From CAWHHZ01 sp963829355 (GTDB lineage Bacteria; Acidobacteriota; Thermoanaerobaculia; Gp7-AA8; JAHWKK01): a stretch of DNA of 64,000 nt. The notes under the pieces are model-generated. The model saw only the letters and a list, made by a program, of their open reading frames with translations, was not told where the DNA came from and did no database searches. Below, one piece after another: positions 37,813-46,839 of this stretch; within the stretch, counting starts at the first letter, position 1, and each line of letters begins with the position of its first letter. The stretch spans positions 372,001-436,000 of the forward strand of contig CAWHHZ010000013.1 in NCBI GenBank assembly GCA_963829355.1, given 5' to 3'. Position numbers and translations under genes: made by a program.

Positions 37813-40158
37813 ATGCACAAAGGATCCGAATCAGACCTGAAGGAGTCCAATGAGCTGGCGATCGTTGCCACAGTGGCGGCGAAGCTCTCTCGACTCACTC
37901 GGGTCGAGGATGTCTATGAGCTCGCGATTCAGGCACTGATCGATTTTCTGCCGATCGATCGGGCGTCGATTCTTCTGTTCGATGAGTCCGGCGTCATGCG
38001 GTTCGTGGCCTCCCGAAACCTCTCCAACGAGTACCGCCAGGCGGTAGACGGTCATTCGCCATGGAAGATCGAAACCACCGATGCGGAGCCGATCGTCGTT
38101 GCGGATGCCCGGAACGACTCGAGTCTGGAGCCGTTTCGTGACGCGATCCTGGCCGAGGGAATTCATGCGCTGGCGTTCATTCCTCTGCTTTCCACCTCGG
38201 GTCTGATCGGCAAGTTCATGCTCTACGTCGATCATCCAACGCAGTTTTCGGCGACCGAGATCAGCCTCGCATCCGCCATCGCGACGCAGGTCGCGCTTGC
38301 GGTCGAGCGGGCGCGGACGGAGGCTGCAAAATCGTCGATACTCGAGGATCTGAGGAAAGAGCGCAATACGCTGAGATTTCTCATGAAGGCCAGCGATCTG
38401 CTCACCTCGACTCTCGATGCCGATTCGATTCTCAATACGATCGCGCTGCTTGCAGTGCCGACGATCGCTGATTGGTGCGCGGTCGACCTCGTCGAGGAGG
38501 ATGGATCTCTCCGCCGAGTTGCCGTTGCTCACAAGGATCTGGCCAAGGTGCGGTGGGCGCGTGAGATCCAGGAGAGATATCCCCCGTCGAGCGATCCCAG
38601 CCAGAGCGCCGTGGCGCGCGTAGCGATGGCGGGAGTCCCCGAGCTGTTCCCAACCATCACGGAGGAGATGGTGGCTGAAACCGCGGTCGATGAGGAGCAT
38701 CTCGAAGTGATCAGGAAGCTCGGGATGAGGTCCGCCATGGTGGTGCCACTCACCGCGCGCGGACACAGGATCGGCGCCATTACGTTGGTGTCTTGCGAGT
38801 CGGACGAAAGGTTCGATCAATCGGATCTCGACCTCGCGATGGATCTCGCGCAGCGCGCGGCGTTAGCCGTCGACAACTCTCGGCTGTTCGAGCAGGAGCG
38901 AAAGGCTCGCTCAGGGGCCGAGAGGAACGCGGAGCGGATTGCCAGATTGCAGGAGGTCACCGCCGCTCTCTCGGAGGCGACGACCACCGGGAGGGTGGCT
39001 GACGTCATCATTGAACAGGGGATCCGCTCGTTCGGAGCCGAATCAGGGGCGGTCGCCATCCGGCGGGAGAACCATGCTGAACTTATCCGGTCCATCGGGT
39101 TCGATCCCGGCTACATCGAGCAGTTCCGGTCGATCCCGCTCGATCAGCCTGGCCGGCTCCTGCCGATGACCAATGCGATCGTCAACGGTGAGATGTCTCT
39201 GATCTCGAGCACGGAGGAGCTCGTGCGCCAGTTCCCTGCTTTGAAGGGACGAATGACGGGCGCCCATCATGCTTTCGCAGCCGTGCCGCTCACGCTCGAA
39301 GGACGCTCATTTGGCGCGATCGGCCTCAGTTTCTTTGAAGCGCGCGAGTTTTCAGTCGAGGATCGGGAGTTTCTTCTGGCGCTCGCGCGGCACTGCGCCC
39401 AGGCCCTCGACCGAGCACGTTTGTACGAGTCGGAGCGGGAAGCACGGCGCGAAGCGGAGGAGGCAAACCGGGCGAAGGACGATTTTCTGGCAACGCTGTC
39501 TCACGAGATGAGAACGCCCCTGACCGCAGCCCTGGGCTGGGCCAGGATGCTGGATCGAGACGATCTCGACACGGACACGCGGCATCAGGCGGCAGCAGCC
39601 GTCTACAGGAGCACTCAGTCGCAGGTGAGAATCGTCGAAGATCTGCTCGATGTGTCTCGAATCATCGCCGGCAAAATGACGATCCGACGAGAACCAGTCG
39701 ACCTCGCGGAGATCGTCGCGGGGGCGGTCGACGTTCTACGATCAACGGCGGAGGAAAGGGGTGTGCGGATCGAAACGGACCTGCATCCGCTTTCCGTGAT
39801 CGGCGACGGCGAACGACTGCGGCAGGTCTTCTGGAACCTGCTTTCCAACGCCGTCAAGTTCAACGGAAGAAGGGGGAAGGTCTCGATCACGATGCGCCGC
39901 AATGGCGCCATGGCTGAGGTGGATGTACGCGATACGGGCCGCGGAATCGAGAAGGAGTTTATCCCGCACCTTTTTGAGCGCTTTCGTCAGGCCGACAGCA
40001 GCACAACACGGTCGTTTGGCGGGCTGGGGCTGGGACTCTCGATCGTGCATCACCTCGTTCAGCTCCACGGCGGTGAGGTGGAAGCCCTGAGCGAGGGACT
40101 CGACAAGGGATCACTGTTCACCGTGCGATTGCCGCTGGCAGATTCAGATCAGAATTGA
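37813..40158 (+). CDS. Cytoplasmic multi-GAF sensor histidine kinase
   Basis: A 781-residue kinase without membrane helices. There are three GAF-like modules (about 20-165, 185-355 and 375-540; e.g. DRASILLFDESGVMRFVASR, DWCAVDLVEEDGSLRRVAVA, AESGAVAIRRENHAELIRSI). These are followed by HisKA (FLATLSHEMRTPLTAALGWA) and HATPase_c (NLLSNAVKFN, DTGRGIEKEF, GGLGLGLSI). The signal is unknown. No response regulator is adjacent; it may belong to an orphan pair. It starts 20 bp after bshA, so it could be co-transcribed with the bacillithiol genes. Confidence 0.9.
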   Translation: MHKGSESDLKESNELAIVATVAAKLSRLTRVEDVYELAIQALIDFLPIDRASILLFDESGVMRFVASRNLSNEYRQAVDGHSPWKIETTDAEPIVVADARNDSSLEPFRDAILAEGIHALAFIPLLSTSGLIGKFMLYVDHPTQFSATEISLASAIATQVALAVERARTEAAKSSILEDLRKERNTLRFLMKASDLLTSTLDADSILNTIALLAVPTIADWCAVDLVEEDGSLRRVAVAHKDLAKVRWAREIQERYPPSSDPSQSAVARVAMAGVPELFPTITEEMVAETAVDEEHLEVIRKLGMRSAMVVPLTARGHRIGAITLVSCESDERFDQSDLDLAMDLAQRAALAVDNSRLFEQERKARSGAERNAERIARLQEVTAALSEATTTGRVADVIIEQGIRSFGAESGAVAIRRENHAELIRSIGFDPGYIEQFRSIPLDQPGRLLPMTNAIVNGEMSLISSTEELVRQFPALKGRMTGAHHAFAAVPLTLEGRSFGAIGLSFFEAREFSVEDREFLLALARHCAQALDRARLYESEREARREAEEANRAKDDFLATLSHEMRTPLTAALGWARMLDRDDLDTDTRHQAAAAVYRSTQSQVRIVEDLLDVSRIIAGKMTIRREPVDLAEIVAGAVDVLRSTAEERGVRIETDLHPLSVIGDGERLRQVFWNLLSNAVKFNGRRGKVSITMRRNGAMAEVDVRDTGRGIEKEFIPHLFERFRQADSSTTRSFGGLGLGLSIVHHLVQLHGGEVEALSEGLDKGSLFTVRLPLADSDQN

Positions 40159-40210
40159 TCGGTACTGAGGCGATTCGACGACCTCAGTAGAAAACGGTAG
40201 CTCTTGTCAT

Positions 40211-40232
40211 CAGCCTGCTCGAGAGCGGGCTG
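40211..40232. terminator. Hairpin between convergent kinase and gltX2 genes
   Basis: CAGCCTGCTC / GAGCGGGCTG forms a nearly perfect 10-bp stem in the 107-bp spacer between convergent genes. A second stem, ACTGAGG / CCTCAGT, lies at 40174-40198. Neither has a T-run, so intrinsic termination is possible but unproven. Confidence 0.4.
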
Positions 40233-40265
40233 GTCAACACCACGGCTGCTACCCACATTCGGTCG

Positions 40266-41672
40266 TCAGTTGCTCACGTGCCGAAGCAGCCTGTCGAGAC
40301 GACCGGTCGTGCGCTCTCGGCCCATCTCGACGAGCACGTCGAATATCGGAGGCGCGACTCCCTTCCCGGTGACGGCCAGTCGAAGAGGGTGAATCAGCTT
40401 TCCTGCGCCCACCCCCATCTGGGCGGCCACTTCTCGCAGAGTCGCGTCCGTCGACTCGACCGTCCAGGGCTCGAGTGTGGCGAACGCATCCCGCAATGCT
40501 GTGAGCCGTTGCGGAAGATCCTCGCCCTTGAGGTGCTTCTGCGCTGCCTGTTCCTCGTACGTAATCTCATCGTCGCCGACGAAATAGGGACGGACGGCGT
40601 GCGCGAGCTCCACGAGTGTCCGTGGTTGCGACTGGTGCAGCGCGACCACTCGAGCGAGGCGCTCCTCATCATCGATCTCGAAGTCGATGTGCTCGCGCAG
40701 GTGGTGAATCAGTGTAGCGACGCTCGTGCTGCCGATGTAGAGTCCGTTCATCCAGAGCAGCTTCTCGACGTCGAACACTGCCGCGGACCGATTCACGTCT
40801 TCCAGGTCGAATCGTGACTCGAGCTCCTCGAGCGAGAGGATTTCCTGGTCGTCCCCGGTCGCCCATCCGAGGAGTGCGAGGAAGTTCACGAGCGCGTCGG
40901 GAAGGATTCCCATGCTCCTGAACTCTTCGACGGATGCGGCGCCGGTTCTCTTGCTGAGCCTCTTCTTGTCGGCTCCGAGGATCAGTGGAAGATGGGCGAA
41001 CTTCGGCGGCTCCTGCCCAAAGGCACGGAACAGGTGAATGTGCTTCGGCGTATTTGAGAGATGATCCTCACCCCGAGCAACCAGAGTGATTCCCATGTCG
41101 ATATCATCGACGACGACGGAGAGGTGGTATGTCGGGTTGCCATCCGTGCGGAGGAGAATGAAATCGTCGAGGGTCGAGCGTTCGACGACGACCTCGCCCC
41201 TGATCAGATCGTTGATCGTGACGTCTTCGTCGGGCAGTCGCAGGCGCACGACCGAGGGAGTGCCGGCCGTTGCCTGCTCCCGGTCGCGGCATTTTCCGGA
41301 GTAGAGGAACGCAGTCCCTCGCTTTTCTGCTGAGTCGCGCTCCTGTTCAATCTCGTCGACTGTGCAGTAGCAGCGGTAGGCCTTTCCCTCGGAGATCAAC
41401 TCCTCCACTCTTTCGCGGTATCGGTCCAGCCGGTCGCTCTGATAATGGGGGCCCTCGTCCCATTCGAGGCCGAGCCACTTCATCGAAGAGATGATCTGCT
41501 CGGCGTGATGCTGTTTTGATCTCTCGACGTCCGTATCTTCGATGCGCAGCACGAAGGTGCCGTCGTACCGGCGGGCGTGGAGAAGATTGAAGATCGCGGT
41601 GCGGGCGCCGCCGACGTGGAGAAAGCCGGTCGGGGAGGGAGCGAATCGGAGTTTCAGAGGGGAGTCAGCCAT
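40266..41672 (-). CDS. gltX2: Glutamyl-tRNA synthetase, second paralogue
   Basis: A 468-residue class I aminoacyl-tRNA synthetase. The HIGH motif is in PTGFLHVGGARTAIFN, the zinc-like/insert region CYCTVDEIEQERDSAEKRG is short, and the KMSKS-type motif is KKRLSKRTGAASV. It is clearly distinct from the second synthetase at 59859-61367. In bacteria with two such enzymes and no glutaminyl-tRNA synthetase, one often charges tRNA-Gln with glutamate for later amidation. Which of the two does so here cannot be told. Confidence 0.93.
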   Translation of the reverse strand: MADSPLKLRFAPSPTGFLHVGGARTAIFNLLHARRYDGTFVLRIEDTDVERSKQHHAEQIISSMKWLGLEWDEGPHYQSDRLDRYRERVEELISEGKAYRCYCTVDEIEQERDSAEKRGTAFLYSGKCRDREQATAGTPSVVRLRLPDEDVTINDLIRGEVVVERSTLDDFILLRTDGNPTYHLSVVVDDIDMGITLVARGEDHLSNTPKHIHLFRAFGQEPPKFAHLPLILGADKKRLSKRTGAASVEEFRSMGILPDALVNFLALLGWATGDDQEILSLEELESRFDLEDVNRSAAVFDVEKLLWMNGLYIGSTSVATLIHHLREHIDFEIDDEERLARVVALHQSQPRTLVELAHAVRPYFVGDDEITYEEQAAQKHLKGEDLPQRLTALRDAFATLEPWTVESTDATLREVAAQMGVGAGKLIHPLRLAVTGKGVAPPIFDVLVEMGRERTTGRLDRLLRHVSN

Positions 41673-41720
41673 GGGGGAGCGATGGTAGTGGCGCCTCGGA
41701 TGAGGGTCAAGGGCGCCACC

Positions 41721-43478
41721 TCAGGAGGATGATTCATCAGAGTTGACGATCCGCGAGAGAGCGACCGGTTCGCTGAGCCCGAAGCCTTGTCCGTAGTCGA
41801 TGCCGATTCTCTCGAGCTCGCGCAGCACGTCACGGTTCGTGACCGACTCGGCGATCGTCCTCATGCCGAGAATATGTGCGAACTGATGAATCGCTTCGAC
41901 CATGGCGAGGTCCTGCGGGTCGTTGACGATGTCGGTGATGAAGGTCTGATGAATCTTGACGAAGTCGAAGTGAATCTCTCGAAGGTGTGCCAGAGACGAC
42001 ATTCCGGCGCCGAAGTCGTCTAGCGCGAGCCGGCATCCGTGGTTCCGAAGCCGATCCACGAGTTGTCTTGCGTGCGCCAGGTTACTCATCGTCGCCGTCT
42101 CGGAGATCTCGAAACAGATCGACTCGGGCGCGATCTGGTTTCTTTCGATCGCGTCCTCGATAAATCCGGCCAGAGAGGGGTCAGCGACCGAGAGCGATGA
42201 AAGATTGATCGAGCAGAGGAAAGGTCCAGCCGGGGGTGCGCTTCCGAGTAGTGACAGAGCACGTGCAATGACCCAGCGGTCCAGCTCCGGCATCAGCCCG
42301 TAGCTCTCTGCAGCGTTGATGACCTCTCCCGGAAGGAATGTGCCGTGTCCATCATCGAGCCGGATCAGAATCTCGAAAAAATCTACTGGCGTCCCCTTGG
42401 AAAGCGGATGGATGCGCTGAGCGTGGAGAGACAGAGCATCTTCGTTGAGAATCTTTCCGAGTCTTCCGACCCAGTCGAGCTGGTCATGCCGCTTTTGCAG
42501 CTGTCTGTCGCTCTGGTCGAACACGATGATGCGGTTTCGACCGCTCGCCTTGGATCGATAACAGCAATGATCCGCGGCGCTCATGACCTGGTCGACCGTT
42601 TCAAACTCGGCATTGACCGGAACGACCCCGAAGCTGGCGGTAATATCGAATCGCCGCTCGCCCCAATGGAACGTGAAGTCTTTGATCGCCTCAAAGACGT
42701 CTGTCGCAATCGCGGTGATGCCATCCCGGTCTGCTGCCGGGACCAGGATGGCGAACTCGTCGCCGCCGAGTCGCGCGAGTGCCCCTGCACTTCCGATCTT
42801 CTCCTGGATCAGTGCGGTGATCTGTCGCAGAAGCTCGTCCCCTGCAAAGTGACCGCAGGTGTCGTTGACGAGTTTGAAACGGTCGAGGTCGAGATAGCAC
42901 AGGCCATGAGGCTCGCCCGTCCGTACGACCGTGGCGAAAGCCTCGCGCAGTCGCTGATCGAATGCGCGGCGGTTGAGTACTCCGGTCAGCGAATCGTGAG
43001 TCGCCTCGTGCGAGAGCTGGAGCTGCATGAGCCGTCGCTCGGTCACGTCCTGGAAGACGATGACGCGCCCGATCAGATTGTGCAGACGGTCGTGCAGAGG
43101 TGAGGATGAAAACTCGACGGAGAACCTTCTCTGATCCGCTCGCACCAGGACAGCTTCGGTCTTCTGCGTGATCAGGTCGTCATTGAGCCGCAGGTCGATG
43201 CGGTTTCCGTCGATGTCGACGAGGTGAAAGACCTCGGAGAGCTCTTTGCCCGCCGCCGATTGCACCGTCCAGCCCGTCAACTGCTCGGCTACAGGGTTGA
43301 GGGAATGAACCTGGCCGCTGCTGGTGGTGGTGATGACACCGTCGACGATCGCTTCGAGTGTGATCTGATGAAACTCTTTTTCGGCGTGGAGCTCGGAGAG
43401 CTGCTCTTCGTAGGCTTCAGTCGTCTGACTGAGCAGACGGCGAAGAATCGAGTTCTCGAGCTCCGGAGGATATTTCAC
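41721..43478 (-). CDS. PAS-GGDEF-EAL cyclic-di-GMP turnover protein
   Basis: The protein has 585 residues. It has an N-terminal coiled segment, a PAS domain (TLEAIVDGVITTTSSGQVHS), a GGDEF domain with intact motif (LARLGGDEFAILV), and an EAL domain. The EAL motif itself reads EIL (FFEILIRLDD), but other catalytic residues are present: CSINLSS, FEISETATM, LDDFGAGMSS, FVKIH and GQGFGLSEP. Both synthesis and hydrolysis of c-di-GMP are therefore possible. Its start overlaps the stop of the FIST gene (ATGA), so the FIST protein is a likely input partner. Confidence 0.9.
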   Translation of the reverse strand: MKYPPELENSILRRLLSQTTEAYEEQLSELHAEKEFHQITLEAIVDGVITTTSSGQVHSLNPVAEQLTGWTVQSAAGKELSEVFHLVDIDGNRIDLRLNDDLITQKTEAVLVRADQRRFSVEFSSSPLHDRLHNLIGRVIVFQDVTERRLMQLQLSHEATHDSLTGVLNRRAFDQRLREAFATVVRTGEPHGLCYLDLDRFKLVNDTCGHFAGDELLRQITALIQEKIGSAGALARLGGDEFAILVPAADRDGITAIATDVFEAIKDFTFHWGERRFDITASFGVVPVNAEFETVDQVMSAADHCCYRSKASGRNRIIVFDQSDRQLQKRHDQLDWVGRLGKILNEDALSLHAQRIHPLSKGTPVDFFEILIRLDDGHGTFLPGEVINAAESYGLMPELDRWVIARALSLLGSAPPAGPFLCSINLSSLSVADPSLAGFIEDAIERNQIAPESICFEISETATMSNLAHARQLVDRLRNHGCRLALDDFGAGMSSLAHLREIHFDFVKIHQTFITDIVNDPQDLAMVEAIHQFAHILGMRTIAESVTNRDVLRELERIGIDYGQGFGLSEPVALSRIVNSDESSS

Positions 43479-44587
43479 GTCGAGGTCTCCCTCAGAATCA
43501 CGAGCACAGCCGTCTGATTGTAGTAAGCCAGGATCCCTTTAGAGCTCGGACCGATCTCGGCGAACGAGAAGAGTCCGCTGAGCGGGACCCCGAGCGCGTG
43601 TTCGATCGTCTCGATCTCCTTCTGCGCGCTTTCACCCAGGACCATCTCGCGTCCGACGCAGGAGAAAAGTACGGCAGCCTCGGCGTGATTGGCGGCTCCG
43701 AGTGCGGCGGCCCCGTCGATGAGCGATCCGCCGTCCCCCATCCCGAGCCGGACATTGTCACCTTGCTCGAATTCCCCCCAGTAGGTAACCGCGCCAGGAG
43801 GGTCATCGAAGAACTTCATGCTCCGATAAAGACCTGACCTCTCGGGACGTGGACCCTCGACGATCAGCGGGAACCGGTATGCCGACACCGGCATTGGAGC
43901 GATCTCCCCATCGACCTCGAAGAATTGGTGATACCACTCGACGGCAGGCTTGCCGTCGATCTCGTAGATGACATTGCCTGATGCTTTCGTCACCGTAAAG
44001 ACGGGACTCGCCGGTTGCCAACCGCGTACGATAGCGACCTCGCATTCAATCCCCGTGAAGCCGACGATGAGAGCTGCGGCGTCGTAGACCTGCTGGTTGA
44101 GAAACACCCGGGCACCCGGATGATCGAGCGGCTCACTCTGTGATGCGAGTCCTCCGGCAATGACGGGTGCACTCTCGCCGAGCTCCTTACGGATCGAGGC
44201 GAGAAGCCGATTGGCCGGAAATCTGAGACCGTCGCAGAGCAGCAGAGCACCGGTGGACGATTCGAGAAGGCGGGTCGCCCGTGATAGATCGTTCGGGTCA
44301 ATGGGACCGTCTCCAGAGGCCTCAATCACTTCGATGGAAGGTCTTCGCTGCTGGTCATCGAGAAAGAACAGGTGCAGAGCACCTTCGGTCGAGAGACTGT
44401 TGCCAGCGAATTGAGTGACTGCTTCGCAGCCGAAAACGAGGCTCTGGGGCCACCACTTCGCGATCTGTCCGAGCTTTGAGGGCGTGTCGGACGAGGGAGG
44501 CAGAAATGCCAGGATGAAGTCGGGCGCCTTCTCTTCGGGGGGGTCCCCCTGTTCGAGTTCCGACCATCTGAGAATTCTGCTTTCCAT
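43475..44587 (-). CDS. FIST-domain sensor protein (FIST_N + FIST_C)
   Basis: About 370 residues. An N-terminal FIST domain (LVFGCEAVTQFAGNSLSTEG, FPANRLLASIRKELGESAPV, IAGGLASQSE) is followed by FIST_C (VYDAAALIVGFTGIECEVAI and VLFSCVGREMVLGESAQKEI). FIST domains are thought to sense small ligands in signalling proteins. ATG 44585-44587 is preferred because GGGAGGG precedes it; the longer open frame runs through a type-1 repeat. It is translationally coupled to the GGDEF/EAL gene downstream. Confidence 0.87.
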   Translation of the reverse strand: MESRILRWSELEQGDPPEEKAPDFILAFLPPSSDTPSKLGQIAKWWPQSLVFGCEAVTQFAGNSLSTEGALHLFFLDDQQRRPSIEVIEASGDGPIDPNDLSRATRLLESSTGALLLCDGLRFPANRLLASIRKELGESAPVIAGGLASQSEPLDHPGARVFLNQQVYDAAALIVGFTGIECEVAIVRGWQPASPVFTVTKASGNVIYEIDGKPAVEWYHQFFEVDGEIAPMPVSAYRFPLIVEGPRPERSGLYRSMKFFDDPPGAVTYWGEFEQGDNVRLGMGDGGSLIDGAAALGAANHAEAAVLFSCVGREMVLGESAQKEIETIEHALGVPLSGLFSFAEIGPSSKGILAYYNQTAVLVILRETST

Positions 44588-44639
44588 TCCATCCCTCCCG
44601 ATACGTTCGACCAGCAGGGTGATTGTATCGCGCGGCAGG

Positions 44640-44724
44640 AGGAAGGGTGAGGAAAGGAGCGGCCTCATCGCCCCGCCCAGATCCCTCGCTTCGCTTCGGA
44701 ATGACAGCACGGTGTTTTGAGAGA
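44640..44724 (-). repeat. Type-1 palindromic repeat, truncated inverted copy
   Basis: Retains the arm CCTCGCTTCGCTTCGGAATGACAG (44686-44707) and the outer flank GTGTTTTGAGAGATTTGG, but the other arm is missing. It lies in the 360-bp gap between the FIST gene and the DEAD-box gene. Confidence 0.6.
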
Positions 44725-44737
44725 TTTGGAAGTGGTG

Positions 44738-44888
44738 TCATCCTGAGCCGCCGGAGCGCAGCGGAGGACGGTCGAAGGATCGCGTACGGCCCGACTCGAC
44801 GAAGATTGCGCTGGGACCGAGGCTAGTATGACTCGACGCGATCCTTCGACCGTCCTTCGCTGCGCGGGATCCGGCGGCTCAGGATGAC
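44738..44888. repeat. Type-2 palindromic repeat, complete copy
   Basis: GTCATCCTGAGCCGCCGGAG ... GGACGGTCGAAGGATCGCG on the left and CGCGATCCTTCGACCGTCC ... GGCGGCTCAGGATGAC on the right. This intact copy shows the sequence GGCTCAG|GATGAC that the MITE-like elements interrupt elsewhere. Confidence 0.75.
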
Positions 44889-44947
44889 TGGGTCGAGGAG
44901 AGCGGTGCCCGCCGCTGCCAGGCCACGCCTGGAGAAAGCGAACCCTC

Positions 44948-46120
44948 CTAGACCCGGCGGCGGGTCTTACGGGAGCTCGTGCTGATTTCTTTCCACTCGC
45001 GGATGCCCGGAACGGTGCAACGTTCCATCTCGTCGCCGATCGTTTTCTCCACGTCCTGAATCAGTCGGAAGTCCTGCCACGTGGCGATCGTCGATACAGA
45101 TCCGCCCTTATCGCCGCGGGCAGTTCTCCCGGCGCGGTGGACGTAGTCCTCGACAGTATTCGGGGGATCGAAATTCACAACGTGATCGATGATCGGAATG
45201 TCGATTCCGCGTCCCGCAATGTCAGTGGCGACGAGGATCCGACGGGAACCGCTGCGGAAGCTTTCGAGGGCGTCGGTTCTGCCCCCCTGGCTGCGATCCG
45301 AGTGGATGCGGGCTACGTCCATCCCCTTCTGTTTGAGGACGTGGTAGAGCCATTCGGCGTCCACCTTCCGACGGGTGAAGACGATCGTACTTCCATCTTC
45401 CTCTTCGAGAACCTGAAGCAGGCACTCCCGCTTGTCCGGAGGATAGACGAGATAGAGATTGTGGTTGATGCCGGCGGCGGTGTGACCTTCCGGTCTCAGA
45501 TCGACGAGCTGTGGTTCCTTGAGGAGCGTGTGCGCGAGGACCTTGATCTCACCCGACATCGTCGCCGAGAACATCATCGTCTGGCGGTGGGTCGGGAGGC
45601 GTCGCACGATCTGGCGGACCTGGGGAAGAAACCCGAGGTCGAGCATGTGATCGGCTTCGTCGAGCACGAGGAATCGAACGGATGAAGGATCGAAGGTGCC
45701 GCGATCGAGATGGTCGAGCAGGCGCCCCGGTGTGGCGATGATGATCTGCGCTCCGTGGCTGAGCTTGCTCTGCTGCGGTCCGAACTTCACACCGCCGATC
45801 GTCGAGACCACCTTCAGGTTCCGCGCGCTCGCCAGCGACTCGAAAACCACCTCGGTCTGCAGCGCGACCTCTCGAGTGGGTGAGAGAACGATCGCCTGTA
45901 CCTCGCGGTTGTGCGTCGTCTTCTCGATCAGCGGGATGCCGAAGGCGGCGGTTTTGCCGGAGCCGGTCTCTGCCAGCCCGATGACGTCGCCGCCTTCCAT
46001 GGCGATCGGGATGACGCCCGCCTGAATTGGCCGGGGTGTCATCCAGCCGAGAGATTTGATGGTTTCGAGGGTTTCGTCGCGGAGGCCGAGATCGGCAAAG
46101 GATTTCAAATTTTCTGTCAT
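44948..46120 (-). CDS. DEAD-box RNA helicase
   Basis: A 390-residue DEAD-box protein with minimal C-terminal tail. Q-motif FADLGLRDETLETIKSLGW with PRPIQAGVIP, Walker A AETGSGKTAAFG, PTREVALQ, TPGRLLDHL, VLDEADHMLDLGF, FSATMS, and the HRAGRTARG motif VI are all visible. RhlE/CsdA-type roles in ribosome assembly or RNA decay are likely. ATG 46118-46120 begins TENLKSFADLGL; the upstream open frame (to 46234) is non-coding. Confidence 0.93.
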   Translation of the reverse strand: MTENLKSFADLGLRDETLETIKSLGWMTPRPIQAGVIPIAMEGGDVIGLAETGSGKTAAFGIPLIEKTTHNREVQAIVLSPTREVALQTEVVFESLASARNLKVVSTIGGVKFGPQQSKLSHGAQIIIATPGRLLDHLDRGTFDPSSVRFLVLDEADHMLDLGFLPQVRQIVRRLPTHRQTMMFSATMSGEIKVLAHTLLKEPQLVDLRPEGHTAAGINHNLYLVYPPDKRECLLQVLEEEDGSTIVFTRRKVDAEWLYHVLKQKGMDVARIHSDRSQGGRTDALESFRSGSRRILVATDIAGRGIDIPIIDHVVNFDPPNTVEDYVHRAGRTARGDKGGSVSTIATWQDFRLIQDVEKTIGDEMERCTVPGIREWKEISTSSRKTRRRV

Positions 46121-46252
46121 TCGTCTGTTTGGGCGCAGCAAGCGCTGGATCTGGGAACGTGGCTCGATACATGTGTCATTCCGTACCCCGTCGGCGCCCG
46201 CTCGCACCGAGTCGCCACGGAGCTCGCTCTTCAACCAATGACACCACGTCCA

Positions 46253-46445
46253 AATCTCTCAAAACACCGTGCTGTCATTCCGAAGCGAAGCGAGGAATCT
46301 GGGCGGCGGGACCGACCGGGCCAGCTTCCGCCACCCAGAGGCCTCAGTCGCGATGAGGCCGCTCCTTCCCTTCGTCGCTTCGCTCCTCAGGGCAGGCGGC
46401 GTGACATGGACGAGAGTCATTTCACTCCGCTGGTGCGGGCGAAGC
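46253..46445 (+). repeat. Type-1 palindromic repeat, near-full copy
   Basis: AAATCTCTCAAAACACCGTG precedes TGTCATTCCGAAGCGAAGCG; the right side reads GGCGGCGTGACATGGACGAG and AGAGTCATTTCACTCC. It matches the 12842-13032 copy along its length. It sits in the 410-bp gap between the DEAD-box gene and csoR; the remainder of the gap shows only the csoR operator. Confidence 0.72.
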
Positions 46446-46503
46446 GGCGCCATTCCAAAACTCAGGTTGACAACCTCGCGCTCGCGCTGGCGTGGAATAA
46501 AGG

Positions 46504-46523
46504 ATACCCCCCTATGGTATAAC
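46504..46523 (+). promoter_or_regulatory. CsoR-type copper operator and possible -10 box
   Basis: ATACCCCCCTATGGTAT (46504-46520) is an inverted repeat ATACC/GGTAT around a C-run, the form recognised by CsoR/RcnR repressors. TATAAC at 46518-46523 overlaps it and could be the -10 box. The site ends 8 bp before the csoR start, so binding would block transcription of csoR-copA. Confidence 0.75.
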
Positions 46524-46530
46524 GTCTCGT

Positions 46531-46839
46531 ATGAGCCACGAATCGTGCAGCCACAGCAAAAGCCTCGATGACTCTGAGAAGCAGAAACTGCAGACCCGTT
46601 TGCGACGGATCGAGGGGCAGATTCGCGGGTTGCAGCGGATGATCGAGGATGACCGTTACTGCCCCGATATTCTCACGCAGGTATCCTCGGTCTCCGAGTC
46701 GCTGCGCGGTACCGCGCAGATCCTGCTGCGGAGTCATCTCCACCATTGCGTCACTGACGCCGTCATGTCCGGTGAGTCAGCGCGCGCCGAAACCGTTTAC
46801 GATGAGCTTGCGGACCTGTTCCGGAAGTTCGCGAGATGA
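46531..46839 (+). CDS. csoR: Copper-sensing repressor CsoR
   Basis: A 102-residue CsoR/RcnR (DUF156) protein: RLRRIEGQIRGLQRMIEDDR is the signature helix. The metal ligands C44, H69 and C73 keep the C-x24-H-x3-C spacing of Cu(I)-sensing CsoR, and the N-terminus SHESCSHSK adds further His/Cys. Apo-protein represses; Cu(I) releases it. A matching operator lies immediately upstream, and the gene overlaps copA by 4 bp. Confidence 0.93.
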   Translation: MSHESCSHSKSLDDSEKQKLQTRLRRIEGQIRGLQRMIEDDRYCPDILTQVSSVSESLRGTAQILLRSHLHHCVTDAVMSGESARAETVYDELADLFRKFAR

